A stretch of DNA of 64,000 nt from Pseudomonas sp. ZH-FAD. GTDB taxonomy: Bacteria > Pseudomonadota > Gammaproteobacteria > Pseudomonadales > Pseudomonadaceae. Under the pieces are notes generated by a model, which was given only the letters and a program-made list of their open reading frames with translations, was not told the origin of the DNA and did no database searches. Below, piece by piece: positions 7,370 to 17,811 of this stretch. The stretch's first letter is position 1. Each line of letters opens with the position of its first letter. The translations under genes were made by a program, and so were the position numbers. Location of the stretch: contig NZ_PGLR01000001.1 in assembly GCF_002803095.1 (NCBI RefSeq), positions 186,001-250,000 on the forward strand. Reading direction: 5' to 3'.

Positions 7370-9121
7370 ATGCCCTTGCCGCAACAGCATCGTTACCGCG
7401 TACTGTTCACCGTTCTGGCGATTCTCGCCGGTCTGCTGCTGAGCCTCTGGCTCGGTGGACGGCATGCCGAGCAGCGCGCCTGGGACGAGCGCAGCGTCGA
7501 GGCGCGCGGGCAGTTGCAGCTCTATGCCCAGTCGATCCGCACCCTGGTCGAGCGCTTCAGCTCGGTACCTGAAGTGCTGGCGCTGGACAGCGACATCCGC
7601 AGCCTGCTGCGTGCGCCCCATGATCGTCAGCTACGCCAGGCGCTGAACCAGCGCCTGGAGCGGCTCAACGCGGCCGCCGGCTCTACCGTGCTGTACCTGC
7701 TCGATGCCCAGGGCGAAACCCTGGTGGCCAGCAACTGGCGCGACTGGAGCAGCTTTGTCGGTAACAACTACGCCTTCCGTCCCTATTTCCAGAACGCCCT
7801 GCGCGATGGCGGTGCACGCTATTTCGCGGTGGGCGTGACCACCGGTATTCCCGGCTATTTCCTCTCCCACGTGGTGCGCGATGCCAAGGGTGAGCTGCTC
7901 GGTGTGCTGGTGGTCAAACTGGAGCTGGAAGACCTGCAGCGCGAATGGGTCGGCCAGCCCGGCGTGCTGCTGGTCGCCGATAGCTATCAGGTGGTGATCC
8001 TCAGCAACAAGCCGGTCTGGCGTTTCCGCGCCTTGCAGCCGCTCGACGAACAGGCGCGCGCCGAACTGGTGGAGGTGCGCCGCTACGCCGAGCAGGCGCT
8101 GCAGCCGCTGGCGCATCAGGTGCATCGGCATATCGACGACGATGCGGACTGGGCGCGCGTCGATGGCCCCGACGGTAATCGCGACTATCTGTGGCAGCGT
8201 CTGCACATGCCCGAAGAGGGCTGGACCCTGCATCTGCTCAGCGAGCCGGTCGGTCTGGCGGACAGCGTGCGCAGCTATCGCCTGGCTGCTGCCGGGGTAT
8301 GGATGACCTTCGCCTTCCTCCTGCTATTTCTTATCCAGCGGCGCAAGAACCAGCGCCTGCAGGCCGGTATCCGTGAGCGCCTGGAGCGTGAGGTGGAGCT
8401 GCGTACCGCCGAGCTGCGCGAAGCCCAGGACGGCCTGGTGCATGCCGCCAAGATGGCCGCGCTGGGGCAGATGTCGGCGGCCCTGGCGCACGAGATCAAC
8501 CAGCCGCTGACCGCCCTGCAGATGCAGCTCGGCAGCCTGCGCCTGCTGCTCGACAGTGGTCGGCCGGAAGCGGTGCGCGACGGCCTGCAGCGCATCGATA
8601 GCCTGCTGCAGCGCATGGCGGCGCTCACCGGCCACCTCAAGACCTTCGCCCGCAAGACCCCGGCCGGCCTCAGCGAGCGGCTGTGCCTCGGTGATGTGCT
8701 GGAGCAGGCCCTGCAGCTATTGGCGCCGCGCATGCGCAGCGAGCAGGTGGAGCTGCGCACGCAGATAGACGACGAGGCCGAAGTGCTTGGCGATGCCATC
8801 CGTATCGAACAGGTGATCCTCAATCTGCTGCACAACGCCCTCGATGCAATGGCCGAGAGCGAATCACGCATCCTCCTGGTGCGCATCGCCCGCGAAGACG
8901 ATGGCTGCCTGCTCAGCGTCGAGGACAGTGGCGGTGGTATTGCCGAAGAAACCCTCGGTCGGGTGTTCGAACCCTTCTTCACCACCAAGCCGGTGGGACA
9001 GGGGTTGGGGCTTGGGCTAGCGGTGTCCTACGGTATCGTGCGCGATCTCGGCGGCACGCTGGAGGCGCATAACGGTGAGCTGGGCGCGGTGTTTACCCTG
9101 AGGCTGCCGGCGGCGCCGTAA
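7370..9121 (+). CDS. Sensor histidine kinase, DctB-like
   Basis: This 583-residue inner-membrane kinase has a TM helix near residues 13-31, a large periplasmic Cache-type sensor domain (about 40-300, with NYAFRPYFQNAL and FAVGVTTGIPGYFLSH typical of DctB), a second TM (about 307-325), a coiled coil (about 330-360), and HisKA with phospho-acceptor H374 in ALAHEINQPLTALQMQL. The ATPase domain has NLLHNALDAM, DSGGGI and QGLGLGLAVSYGIV. It is followed by a sigma-54 activator gene and, further on, by a TRAP transporter with a sigma-54 promoter, so a role in sensing a carboxylate substrate is a fair inference. Confidence 0.92.
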   Translation: MPLPQQHRYRVLFTVLAILAGLLLSLWLGGRHAEQRAWDERSVEARGQLQLYAQSIRTLVERFSSVPEVLALDSDIRSLLRAPHDRQLRQALNQRLERLNAAAGSTVLYLLDAQGETLVASNWRDWSSFVGNNYAFRPYFQNALRDGGARYFAVGVTTGIPGYFLSHVVRDAKGELLGVLVVKLELEDLQREWVGQPGVLLVADSYQVVILSNKPVWRFRALQPLDEQARAELVEVRRYAEQALQPLAHQVHRHIDDDADWARVDGPDGNRDYLWQRLHMPEEGWTLHLLSEPVGLADSVRSYRLAAAGVWMTFAFLLLFLIQRRKNQRLQAGIRERLEREVELRTAELREAQDGLVHAAKMAALGQMSAALAHEINQPLTALQMQLGSLRLLLDSGRPEAVRDGLQRIDSLLQRMAALTGHLKTFARKTPAGLSERLCLGDVLEQALQLLAPRMRSEQVELRTQIDDEAEVLGDAIRIEQVILNLLHNALDAMAESESRILLVRIAREDDGCLLSVEDSGGGIAEETLGRVFEPFFTTKPVGQGLGLGLAVSYGIVRDLGGTLEAHNGELGAVFTLRLPAAP

Positions 9122-9142
9122 CAGCCTGTTAGTGTCGGTTGC

Positions 9143-9308
9143 ATAGGGTGGGTTAGGCGCACTTCACGCATACCGATGAATCCGCAATTTATGCCGCGCC
9201 GTAACCCACCATTGGTGTTTCGCGGGAAGATCGCCCGGTGGGTTACGCGCTGCAGCACTGGCGGGGGTGTGTTGAAGATAGTGGTTCGCGGCGCTAACCC
9301 ACCCTACA
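9143..9308. repeat. Intergenic repeat pair (GGGTGGGTTA type)
   Basis: TAGGGTGGGTTAGGCGC at 9144 recurs inverted as GCGCTAACCCACCCTA near the end (about 9292-9307). An internal TAACCCACC/GGTGGGTTA pair lies between them. The unit fills the gap between the kinase and regulator genes and looks like a dispersed palindromic repeat rather than a coding remnant. Confidence 0.6.
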
Positions 9309-9335
9309 CTGCGGCCGTTCTCAAGAGGAGGTGCC

Positions 9336-10676
9336 ATGAGCGCTCAGGTCATAGTGGTCGACGACGAAGCGGCGATTCGCGAGGCGGTACAGCAGTGGCT
9401 GGAGCTGTCCGGTTTCGATGTGCGTACCTGCGCCAGTGCGGCCGAAGCCTTGGCTCTGGTAGACCGCGACTTCCCCGGCATCGTCGTCAGCGATGTGCGT
9501 ATGCCCGGCAGCGACGGACTGCAACTGCTCGACAAGTTGCTGGAGGTCGACAGCGACCTGCCGGTGATCCTGGTCACCGGTCATGGCGATGTACCCATGG
9601 CGGTGCAGGCACTGCGTCAGGGTGCCTATGACTTCATCGAGAAACCCTTCACCCCCGAGCGTCTGCTCGACAGCGTGCGCCGAGCGCTGGACAAGCGCCG
9701 CCTGGTTTGCGAGAACCGCCAACTGCGTCGGCAGGTGGCCGACAAGGGCCGTATCGAGAGCCAACTGATCGGCATTTCGCGGCCGATGGAAAACCTGCGG
9801 CGGCAGATCCTCGAACTGGCCGGCACCTCGGTCAACGTGCTGATCCGCGGCGAGACCGGCAGCGGCAAGGAGCGCGTGGCGCGCAGCCTGCACGATTTCA
9901 GTCCGCGTGCCAGCAAGGCCTTCGCCGCGCTGAACTGTGCGGCGATTCCCGAGACCATCTTCGAAAGCGAGCTGTTCGGTCACGAGAGCGGCGCCTTTAC
10001 CGGCGCCCAGGCACGGCGCATCGGTCGTATCGAGCATGCCGATGGCGGTACCCTGTTTCTCGACGAGGTGGAGAGTCTGCCGCTGGCGCAACAGGTCAAA
10101 CTGCTGCGCGTGCTGCAGGAGAAGACCCTGGAACGCCTCGGCTCGAACAAGAGCATCCAGGTCGATCTGCGGGTGATCAGCGCGGCCAAGCCGGATCTGC
10201 TCGACGAGGTCAAGGCTGGGCGTTTCCGCGAGGACCTGGTGTATCGCCTGAACGTCGCCACCCTACATATTCCGCCGCTGCGCGAGCGCCGCGAGGACAT
10301 TCCGCTGCTGTTCGAACATTTCGCCCACGAGGCGGCGCTGCGTCATGGGCGCGAAGCGCCGCCACTGGCGCCGAGCGAACTTGCTCGGTTGCTCGGTCAT
10401 GACTGGCCGGGCAACGTCCGTGAGCTGATCAACGCTGCCGAGCGCCATGCGCTGGGGCTTTCCAGCCCACCGCCGGCTGAGCGCTTCGCCGGCCAGGCGC
10501 TGGCGCAGCAGATGGAGGCCTTCGAGGCGCAGTGCCTGCACAACGCCCTGCTGCAATGCCAGGGCAACATCGCCGCGGTGATGGAAATGCTGCAGCTGCC
10601 GCGCCGCACCCTCAACGAGAAGATGCAGCGCCATGGTCTGGCGCGCGGTGATTACCTGCCGGGGGGCGAAGAATGA
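9336..10676 (+). CDS. Sigma-54-dependent response regulator, DctD/NtrC family
   Basis: This 446-residue activator has a receiver domain with D53 as phospho-acceptor (VVSDVRMPGSDG), an AAA+ domain with Walker A GETGSGKE, the intact GAFTGA loop that contacts sigma-54, and Walker B GGTLFLDEVE. The C-terminal Fis-type HTH lies around NIAAVMEMLQLPRRTLNEKM. AAGAGGAGG precedes the ATG. It pairs with the DctB-like kinase upstream. The nearest sigma-54 promoter is at 11043, before the TAXI-TRAP genes, which are its probable target. Confidence 0.93.
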   Translation: MSAQVIVVDDEAAIREAVQQWLELSGFDVRTCASAAEALALVDRDFPGIVVSDVRMPGSDGLQLLDKLLEVDSDLPVILVTGHGDVPMAVQALRQGAYDFIEKPFTPERLLDSVRRALDKRRLVCENRQLRRQVADKGRIESQLIGISRPMENLRRQILELAGTSVNVLIRGETGSGKERVARSLHDFSPRASKAFAALNCAAIPETIFESELFGHESGAFTGAQARRIGRIEHADGGTLFLDEVESLPLAQQVKLLRVLQEKTLERLGSNKSIQVDLRVISAAKPDLLDEVKAGRFREDLVYRLNVATLHIPPLRERREDIPLLFEHFAHEAALRHGREAPPLAPSELARLLGHDWPGNVRELINAAERHALGLSSPPPAERFAGQALAQQMEAFEAQCLHNALLQCQGNIAAVMEMLQLPRRTLNEKMQRHGLARGDYLPGGEE

Positions 10677-10840
10677 GCACGCGCTGTAGGAGCCGGCTTG
10701 CCGGCGATCTTGGGCGGGCTGCTCACCTTGGGATGTTCTGAAAAGGCCACTTATCGTCACTCCCGCGAAGTCGGGAGCCCTGGTGATTTGCAGATTCTGG
10801 GTGCCGCCTGCGCGGGCATGACGGTTTCCCTTGACCTGTG

Positions 10841-10926
10841 GGAGCCCCGCCCCGGGACGAAGCTTTTTGGTAGGCGCTTGGTATTGCGCGATGGCCGCCA
10901 TTCGCCGCGGGGCGCGGCTCTTACTG
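10841..10926. repeat. Dispersed inverted repeat (GGAGCCCCGCC...GGGGCGCGGCTC)
   Basis: The same unit occurs at 36106-36196, with CCATTCGCCGCGGGGCGCGG shared. Just upstream (10685-10820) are other palindromic bits (GTAGGAGCCGGCTTGCCGGC; CTCCCGCGAAGTCGGGAG). The 640-base gap between the regulator and the TRAP genes is largely made of such repeats plus the sigma-54 promoter and leader. Confidence 0.6.
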
Positions 10927-11042
10927 GGATCGTGACGAGATAAGCGGAATTTTGCCGACCCTGTCACAGATGTAGGCGATTTCCCGCTCAATGACCCATC
11001 GGTTTTTAGATGTAACCCCTCTATCTCGGGCTTTTCAGGCCC

Positions 11043-11058
11043 TGGCACGGCATCTGCT
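11043..11058 (+). promoter_or_regulatory. Sigma-54 promoter of the TAXI-TRAP operon
   Basis: TGGCACGGCATCTGC (11043-11057) matches the consensus TGGCACG-N4-TTGC with one mismatch and correct GG/GC spacing. It points to the TRAP genes and lies 370 bases after an NtrC-family activator with an intact GAFTGA. Transcription would start near 11069, giving a leader of about 245 bases. Confidence 0.75.
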
Positions 11059-11124
11059 ATGACAGTTACAGCCGCGCAGCATCTTGCCGACGTGGCGACC
11101 ATAACAACGACAAGAGGTCAGCCC

Positions 11125-11232
11125 ATGAACTGCCATGCCCCTCGCGCCATGCCGCACTCGCTGCCGTGCATGGGCCGCCTTCCTACCGCGCCCGCCGCGG
11201 CTCTTGTCCAACGTTGCACCCTGCGCTGCTGA
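11125..11232 (+). CDS. Possible 35-residue leader ORF
   Basis: An ATG with AAGAGG seven bases upstream opens a 35-codon frame (MNCHAPRAMPHSLPCM... ending in CTLRC) in the TRAP operon leader, downstream of the sigma-54 promoter. It contains four cysteines and several prolines and resembles no family I know. Its stop is followed by a GC hairpin at 11245-11264. It could be a regulatory leader peptide or a chance ORF. Confidence 0.35.
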   Translation: MNCHAPRAMPHSLPCMGRLPTAPAAALVQRCTLRC

Positions 11233-11244
11233 TCGCGCAACGTC

Positions 11245-11264
11245 GACGCCGCCTGCGCGGCGTC
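11245..11264 (+). promoter_or_regulatory. Leader hairpin before the TRAP binding protein
   Basis: GACGCCGC-CTGC-GCGGCGTC is a perfect 8-bp stem with a 4-base loop, 12 bases after the small leader ORF and 50 bases before the TAXI gene. No U-run follows, so a plain intrinsic terminator is unlikely. Confidence 0.5.
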
Positions 11265-11315
11265 GTCTAGAGTGAAACTCTGCATACAGCCAATAACAAC
11301 GACGGAGATACTTCC

Positions 11316-12269
11316 ATGCGACTGACCAAGAAACTCAGCCTGTTCGCCGCTGCCGCGGCCATCACTGCCAGTACCGCAGTGCTCGCTGCCCCAACTTTCA
11401 TCAACGTGCTCACCGGCGGTACCAGCGGTGTGTACTACCCGATCGGCGTGGCCCTTTCGCAGCTCTACAGCAACGGCATCGAGGGCTCCAAGACCTCGGT
11501 CCAGGCAACCAAGGCGTCGGTGGAAAACCTCAACCTGCTCGAAGCTGGTCGCGGTGAGCTGGCCTTCGCCCTCGGTGACTCGGTCGCCGATGCCTGGAAC
11601 GGCGTCGAAGACGCTGGCTTCAAGGCACCGCTGAAGAAGATCCGCGCCATTGCCGGTACCTACCCGAACTACATCCAGATCGTTGCCAACGCCGAATCCG
11701 GCATCAAGACCCTGGAAGACCTCAAGGGCAAGCGCATCTCCGTGGGCGCGCCGAAGTCCGGCACCGAACTCAACGCTCGCGCCATCTTCGAAGCCGCTGG
11801 CCTGACCTACAAGGACATGGGCAAGGTCGAGTTCCTGCCGTACGCCGAGTCGGTCGAGCTGATCAAGAACCGTCAGCTGGACGCCACCCTGCAGTCCTCC
11901 GGTCTGGGCATGGCCGCCATCCGTGACCTGGCCTCGACCATGAAGATCAGCTTCGTCGCCATCCCGGCCGAAGTGACCGCGAAGATCGACAACGCCGCCT
12001 ACGAGGCTGCCACCATTCCGGCCGGTACCTACGACGGTCAGGACGCCGACGTACCCACCGTGGCTATCAATAACATCCTGGTTACCCACGAAGGCGTTTC
12101 CGATGAAGTGGCCTACCAGATGACCAAGCTGATGTTCGACAACCTCGGCCGTCTGGGTACCGCTCACTCCGCCGCTCAGGACATCAAGCTGGAGACCGCC
12201 ACCCAGAACCTGCCGATCCCGCTGCACCCAGGTGCCGAGCGCTTCTACAAGGAAGCCGGCGCGCTGTAA
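11316..12269 (+). CDS. TAXI-family TRAP transporter substrate-binding protein
   Basis: This 317-residue periplasmic receptor of a TRAP transporter has a signal peptide ending near VLAAP. It carries the TAXI hallmark FINVLTGGTSGVYYPIGVALSQLY, then TKASVENLNLLEAGRGELAFALGDS, YPNYIQIV, LKGKRISVGAPKSGTELNARAIFEAAGL and C-terminal LPIPLHPGAERFYKEAG. Known TAXI proteins mostly bind small carboxylates or amino acids such as glutamate; the ligand here is not readable. The start has GGAG upstream. The fused permease follows after a GC-rich hairpin, so the binding protein is probably made in excess. Confidence 0.93.
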   Translation: MRLTKKLSLFAAAAAITASTAVLAAPTFINVLTGGTSGVYYPIGVALSQLYSNGIEGSKTSVQATKASVENLNLLEAGRGELAFALGDSVADAWNGVEDAGFKAPLKKIRAIAGTYPNYIQIVANAESGIKTLEDLKGKRISVGAPKSGTELNARAIFEAAGLTYKDMGKVEFLPYAESVELIKNRQLDATLQSSGLGMAAIRDLASTMKISFVAIPAEVTAKIDNAAYEAATIPAGTYDGQDADVPTVAINNILVTHEGVSDEVAYQMTKLMFDNLGRLGTAHSAAQDIKLETATQNLPIPLHPGAERFYKEAGAL

Positions 12270-12277
12270 TGACGGCT

Positions 12278-12305
12278 CGGACCGTGGCGCTTGCGCCGCG
12301 GTCCG
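12278..12305 (+). terminator. Intra-operon hairpin (attenuator-like)
   Basis: CGGACCGTGGCGC-TT-GCGCCGCGGTCCG forms a long GC stem with one internal mismatch, right after the binding-protein stop. It lacks a strong U-run. It likely protects the upstream mRNA or partly terminates, giving more binding protein than permease. Confidence 0.55.
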
Positions 12306-12401
12306 GTCTTCACAGAATCGCGAATAAAACCGGCGTTCATGGACGGTAGGTTTTGTTGGCGACTCTGTCCCGTATCGAAGTAGTCATGAGGTTTGCACTC
12401 C

Positions 12402-14425
<2,024 letters not shown>

Positions 14426-14429
<4 letters not shown>

Positions 14430-14833
14430 TCGGCCTGTGCCTGGGGTTGGCCGGCGCGGTATGGGCAGAGTTGCCCACGCCGGCCTTCACCCTGGCCTGG
14501 ACCCACACCATCGAGAAGGTGCGCTGGGAAGAGGATTACCGTGTCACCGCCGAGGGCCTGGTCCTCGGCGAGGCGCGGGTCAAGGGTTCCGGCGCCGGAA
14601 TGGAAATTCCCGACGGCGCCGAACTGCGCAATGGCAGCTGGCACTACCAGCGTCAGCTACCGCCTTTGCAACCCCTGCGAGTCGGGCGTACGCCCGAAGC
14701 CGGGGATTACCAACTGTGTTTCAACCAGCGTTGTCGCCCGATGAGCGATTGGCTCGGCCCGCCACAAGCGAGCCAGCCGGCGTTGGAACTCTGGAGCTGT
14801 GAGCTGAGTTCCCCTGCGGCTGACGCGGGCTAG
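14426..14833 (+). CDS. DUF1850 protein, TAXI-TRAP partner
   Basis: This 135-residue protein starts at a GTG overlapping the permease stop by four bases, so it is translationally coupled. A short hydrophobic N-terminus (IGLCLGLAGAVWA) looks like a signal peptide. DUF1850 features follow: FTLAWTHTIEKVRWEEDYRV, LVLGEARVKGSGAGMEIPDGAEL and a C-terminal CFNQRC. DUF1850 genes commonly accompany TAXI-TRAP permeases; their biochemical role is unknown to me. It ends the operon before the terminator at 14890. Confidence 0.82.
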
Positions 14834-14889
14834 GTTCGCGACGGCGAACCAGGCTTCCGGCGCCACAAGTGCCGGGCGGAAAGGAAGAG

Positions 14890-14924
14890 AACCCCCATGC
14901 GGCGCGAGCCTATGGGGGTTTTGT
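14890..14924 (+). terminator. Intrinsic terminator of the TRAP operon
   Basis: ACCCCCAT, a 13-base loop, ATGGGGGT and TTTTGTT form a standard rho-independent terminator 57 bases after the DUF1850 gene. Confidence 0.85.
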
Positions 14925-14974
14925 TCATCTAAGGCCTGCTAGGCTTGGCTAATCACCTGCCCAGGAGACCTGCC

Positions 14975-15490
14975 ATGCGCCCTCTGTTTCGCTTCGCCCT
15001 CCCGCTCGCTCTCTGTCTGTCGCCCGTCATGGCCAGCGCCCTGGATCTGCAGCCCGGTGTCTGGGAAGTCAGCTCGCACAACATGCAGGTGGGCGGTCAG
15101 GCCATGCCCGGCATGGAGGAAATGCTGGCGCAGTTGCAGAACCTGCCGCCCGAACAGCGGCAGATGATGGAGAGCATGATGGCCGAGCAGGGCATCAAAC
15201 TCGGTGCCGGTGGCGTGCAGATGTGCCTCACCGCCGAGCAGATCAAGGCTCAGGAAATCCCCCTGCACGATCCTGACTCCGGCTGCAGCAACGAGATTCT
15301 CGAACGCAGCGCGACGCTGTGGAAATTCCGCTTCAACTGCCCGGATGCTCAGGGCGAAGGGGAGACGCGTTTCGTCAGCGACAAGGAATTCACCACCCAG
15401 GTCAAAGGCACTTACAACGGCCAGCCGAGCAGCATGGAAAGTCGAGCACGTTGGGTAGGGGCGGATTGCGGCCCCCTCAAAAGCAAATAA
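14975..15490 (+). CDS. DUF3617 secreted protein
   Basis: This 171-residue protein has a signal peptide (FRFALPLALCLSPVMASA) and the DUF3617 pattern: LQPGVWEVSSHNMQVGG, a methionine/glutamine-rich stretch (PGMEEMLAQLQNLPPEQRQM), VQMCLTAEQIKAQ, conserved cysteines (C99-type CLT, GCSNE, FNCP, DCG) and a final small barrel-like half (FTTQVKGTYNGQPSSME). AGGAGA sits seven bases before the ATG at 14975. It stands alone between a terminator and a receptor gene. The function of the family is not established. Confidence 0.8.
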   Translation: MRPLFRFALPLALCLSPVMASALDLQPGVWEVSSHNMQVGGQAMPGMEEMLAQLQNLPPEQRQMMESMMAEQGIKLGAGGVQMCLTAEQIKAQEIPLHDPDSGCSNEILERSATLWKFRFNCPDAQGEGETRFVSDKEFTTQVKGTYNGQPSSMESRARWVGADCGPLKSK

Positions 15491-15553
15491 ATGCAGCTGT
15501 AGATGCAAATTATTCGTATTGACTAGGGAGGTACCTGCTGCGAGAATTTTGTC

Positions 15554-15572
15554 GCTAATTATTTGCATTTGC
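15554..15572. promoter_or_regulatory. Possible Fur box before the siderophore receptor
   Basis: GCTAATTATTTGCATTTGC matches the 19-base Fur consensus at about 12 positions. A weaker similar stretch lies at 15504-15522. Both are AT-rich islands in GC-rich sequence, 80-150 bases before the receptor start. Confidence 0.4.
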
Positions 15573-15654
15573 GATTGGCAAATGTCTGCCAGGGAGGCAT
15601 TCGGCTGCGAAGGGACTGCCAGCGGCTATCGACAGCGCATCAGGAGATCGTCCC

Positions 15655-17787
15655 TTGTTCAGCAGAAAAACCCACCTGGCCGTGGCGGTTGCGGCCGCCT
15701 GCAGTTTCAATCAAGCCCTGGCCGAGCAGGAGCAGATCGAGCTCGATGCCCAGACCGTGGTTGGCAGCAGTACGGTGGCCGAGGTCGATAGCTACAAATC
15801 CACCCCCAGCAGCGCTGCGACCAAGCTCGACCTGACCCCGCGGCAGACGCCGCAGTCGATTTCCACCCTGAGCGGCGCCCAGCTGCGCGACTTCAAGCTC
15901 ACCAGCGTCAACGATGCACTCAAGGCCGTGCCGGGCGTGCAGGTGCAGGAAGTCGAAACGGATCGCACCTACTACACCGCCCGCGGCTTCGACATCACCA
16001 ACTTCCAGTACGACGGCATCTCCGTGCCCTTCGTCTACGGCAACGTCGAGGGCGATCTGGATACCGCCATGTACGAGCGCGTGGAAGTAATCCGCGGTGC
16101 CAACGGCCTGATCTCCGGCACCGGCAACCCGTCGGCAACGGTCAACTTCGTGCGCAAGCGACCGACCGTCGTACCTCAGGCGCGCGTCGACCTGACTGCC
16201 GGCTCCTGGGACAAGCGCCGTATCGATACCGACGTATCCGGCGCGCTCAACGGTGCTGGCACGGTGCGTGGGCGCGTGGTGTACGCCAACGAAAACAAGA
16301 ACTCCTACCTCGACCGCTATTCGCGTGAGAAGAACGTGTTCCATGGCGTACTGGAGTTCGACCTGGACGACCGCACCGTGTTCACCCTCGGTCACACCCT
16401 GCAGACCAGCGATGCCAATTCACCGATGTGGGGAGCGCTGCCGCTGGTCTATCAGGACGGCGGCAAGACCAACTATTCACGCTCTACCAGCACCTCCACC
16501 GATTGGGCCTATTGGGACAACAAGGAAAACCGCACCTTTGCCGAGCTTGCTCACACCTTCGATAACGGCTGGCAGGCCAAGACCGTGCTCACCCGTGTGG
16601 AGAAGACCAGCGACGGTTCGATGTTCTACGTCTACGGCACGCCCAATCGCGAAACCGGTGCCGGCCTGTATTCCTACCCATCCGAGTACAGCGAGGAGAA
16701 CAAGCAGCTGATCGTCGATGTGCAGGCCAGTGGCCCGTTCAACCTTGCCGGGCGCCAGCATGAGGCGGCCCTCGGTGGCAGCTGGTCGCGCTCCGAGCTG
16801 AACGATATCTCCTATTACGACTCCACCAGGGGAACAGCCTTGCCGCCGTTGGAGCAATGGAATGGCAACATCGGCAAACCGCTGAACGACCTGCCTACCA
16901 ACGGTAGTGATTTCACCGATCGCATGAAGAGCCTCTATGGTGCCGCACGCTGGAGTCTGACCGATGATTTGAGCCTGATCACTGGCGCTCGCGTTGTCGA
17001 TGTGAAGAGCGACGGCACCAACTACGGCCTGGCCAAGTCGTCGAAGAATAGTGGCAAGGTCGTGCCATACGCTGGCATCGTTTACGACATCACCGATCAG
17101 TACTCGGTCTACGCCAGCTATACCGAGATTTTCGACCCGCAGACCAAAACCAATGCCGGCGGCTCGCGTCTGGCCCCGGTCGAGGGTGTGAACTACGAGG
17201 CCGGGATCAAGGGCGAGCTGTTCGACGACAAGGTCAACGTTGCGCTCTCGGTGTTCCGTACCGAGCAGGACAACTTTGCTGAGCAGGCTGGCATGAGAGG
17301 TTCGGTAGCCTACTACCGCGCCATCGAAGGCCTGACCAGTGAAGGTTATGAGCTGGAGTTCTCCGGTGAACCGCTGGACGGTCTGCAGCTCAGCGCTGGC
17401 TACACCTTCGTCGATATCACCAATGCCGACGGCGGGCATGCCGTGACCTACTCGCCCAAGCACATGATCAAGACAGCCGCCACCTACCGTATCCCAGGGA
17501 TGGAGAAGCTCAAGGTCGGCGCTGCGGTGCGTTGGCAGGACGATATCAAGATCGCCGTGCCACTGACTGCCGACGACGGTCGGACCTCCATTGGAAGCGC
17601 CGACGCCAAGCAGAAGGCCTACGCCGTGGTCGACCTGATGGCCAGCTACGACATCGACCCGAACTGGAGCGTGTCGGCCAACCTCAATAACCTCACCAAT
17701 GAGAAGTACCTGAGCAGCCTGTACTGGTCTCAGGCCTATTACGGCGCCCCGCGTAATGCCAGCATGAGCGTCAGCTGGAAGTACTGA
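15655..17787 (+). CDS. TonB-dependent siderophore receptor, FhuE/FpvB-like
   Basis: This 710-residue outer-membrane receptor for a ferric siderophore starts at a TTG with AGGAGA seven bases upstream. A signal peptide (LAVAVAAACSFNQALA) and then the siderophore-receptor plug follow: TPRQTPQSISTLSGAQLRDF, DALKAVPGVQVQEVETDRTYYTARGFDITNFQYDG, and RVEVIRGANGLISGTGNPSATVNFVRKRP. Barrel motifs include QYSVYASYTEIFDPQT, EGVNYEAGIKGELFD and the C-terminal RNASMSVSWKY. There is no N-terminal STN domain, so it does not signal to an anti-sigma factor. The plug resembles FhuE-class hydroxamate receptors, but the ligand is inferred. Confidence 0.92.
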   Translation: MFSRKTHLAVAVAAACSFNQALAEQEQIELDAQTVVGSSTVAEVDSYKSTPSSAATKLDLTPRQTPQSISTLSGAQLRDFKLTSVNDALKAVPGVQVQEVETDRTYYTARGFDITNFQYDGISVPFVYGNVEGDLDTAMYERVEVIRGANGLISGTGNPSATVNFVRKRPTVVPQARVDLTAGSWDKRRIDTDVSGALNGAGTVRGRVVYANENKNSYLDRYSREKNVFHGVLEFDLDDRTVFTLGHTLQTSDANSPMWGALPLVYQDGGKTNYSRSTSTSTDWAYWDNKENRTFAELAHTFDNGWQAKTVLTRVEKTSDGSMFYVYGTPNRETGAGLYSYPSEYSEENKQLIVDVQASGPFNLAGRQHEAALGGSWSRSELNDISYYDSTRGTALPPLEQWNGNIGKPLNDLPTNGSDFTDRMKSLYGAARWSLTDDLSLITGARVVDVKSDGTNYGLAKSSKNSGKVVPYAGIVYDITDQYSVYASYTEIFDPQTKTNAGGSRLAPVEGVNYEAGIKGELFDDKVNVALSVFRTEQDNFAEQAGMRGSVAYYRAIEGLTSEGYELEFSGEPLDGLQLSAGYTFVDITNADGGHAVTYSPKHMIKTAATYRIPGMEKLKVGAAVRWQDDIKIAVPLTADDGRTSIGSADAKQKAYAVVDLMASYDIDPNWSVSANLNNLTNEKYLSSLYWSQAYYGAPRNASMSVSWKY

Positions 17788-17811
17788 GCCGCCACCACGC
17801 CACGGGCCGAC

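Noticed and set aside
15504..15522. Fur box at TGCAAATTATTCGTATTGA
   Set aside because: Only about 10 of 19 consensus positions match; the neighbour at 15554 is better and was kept at low confidence.
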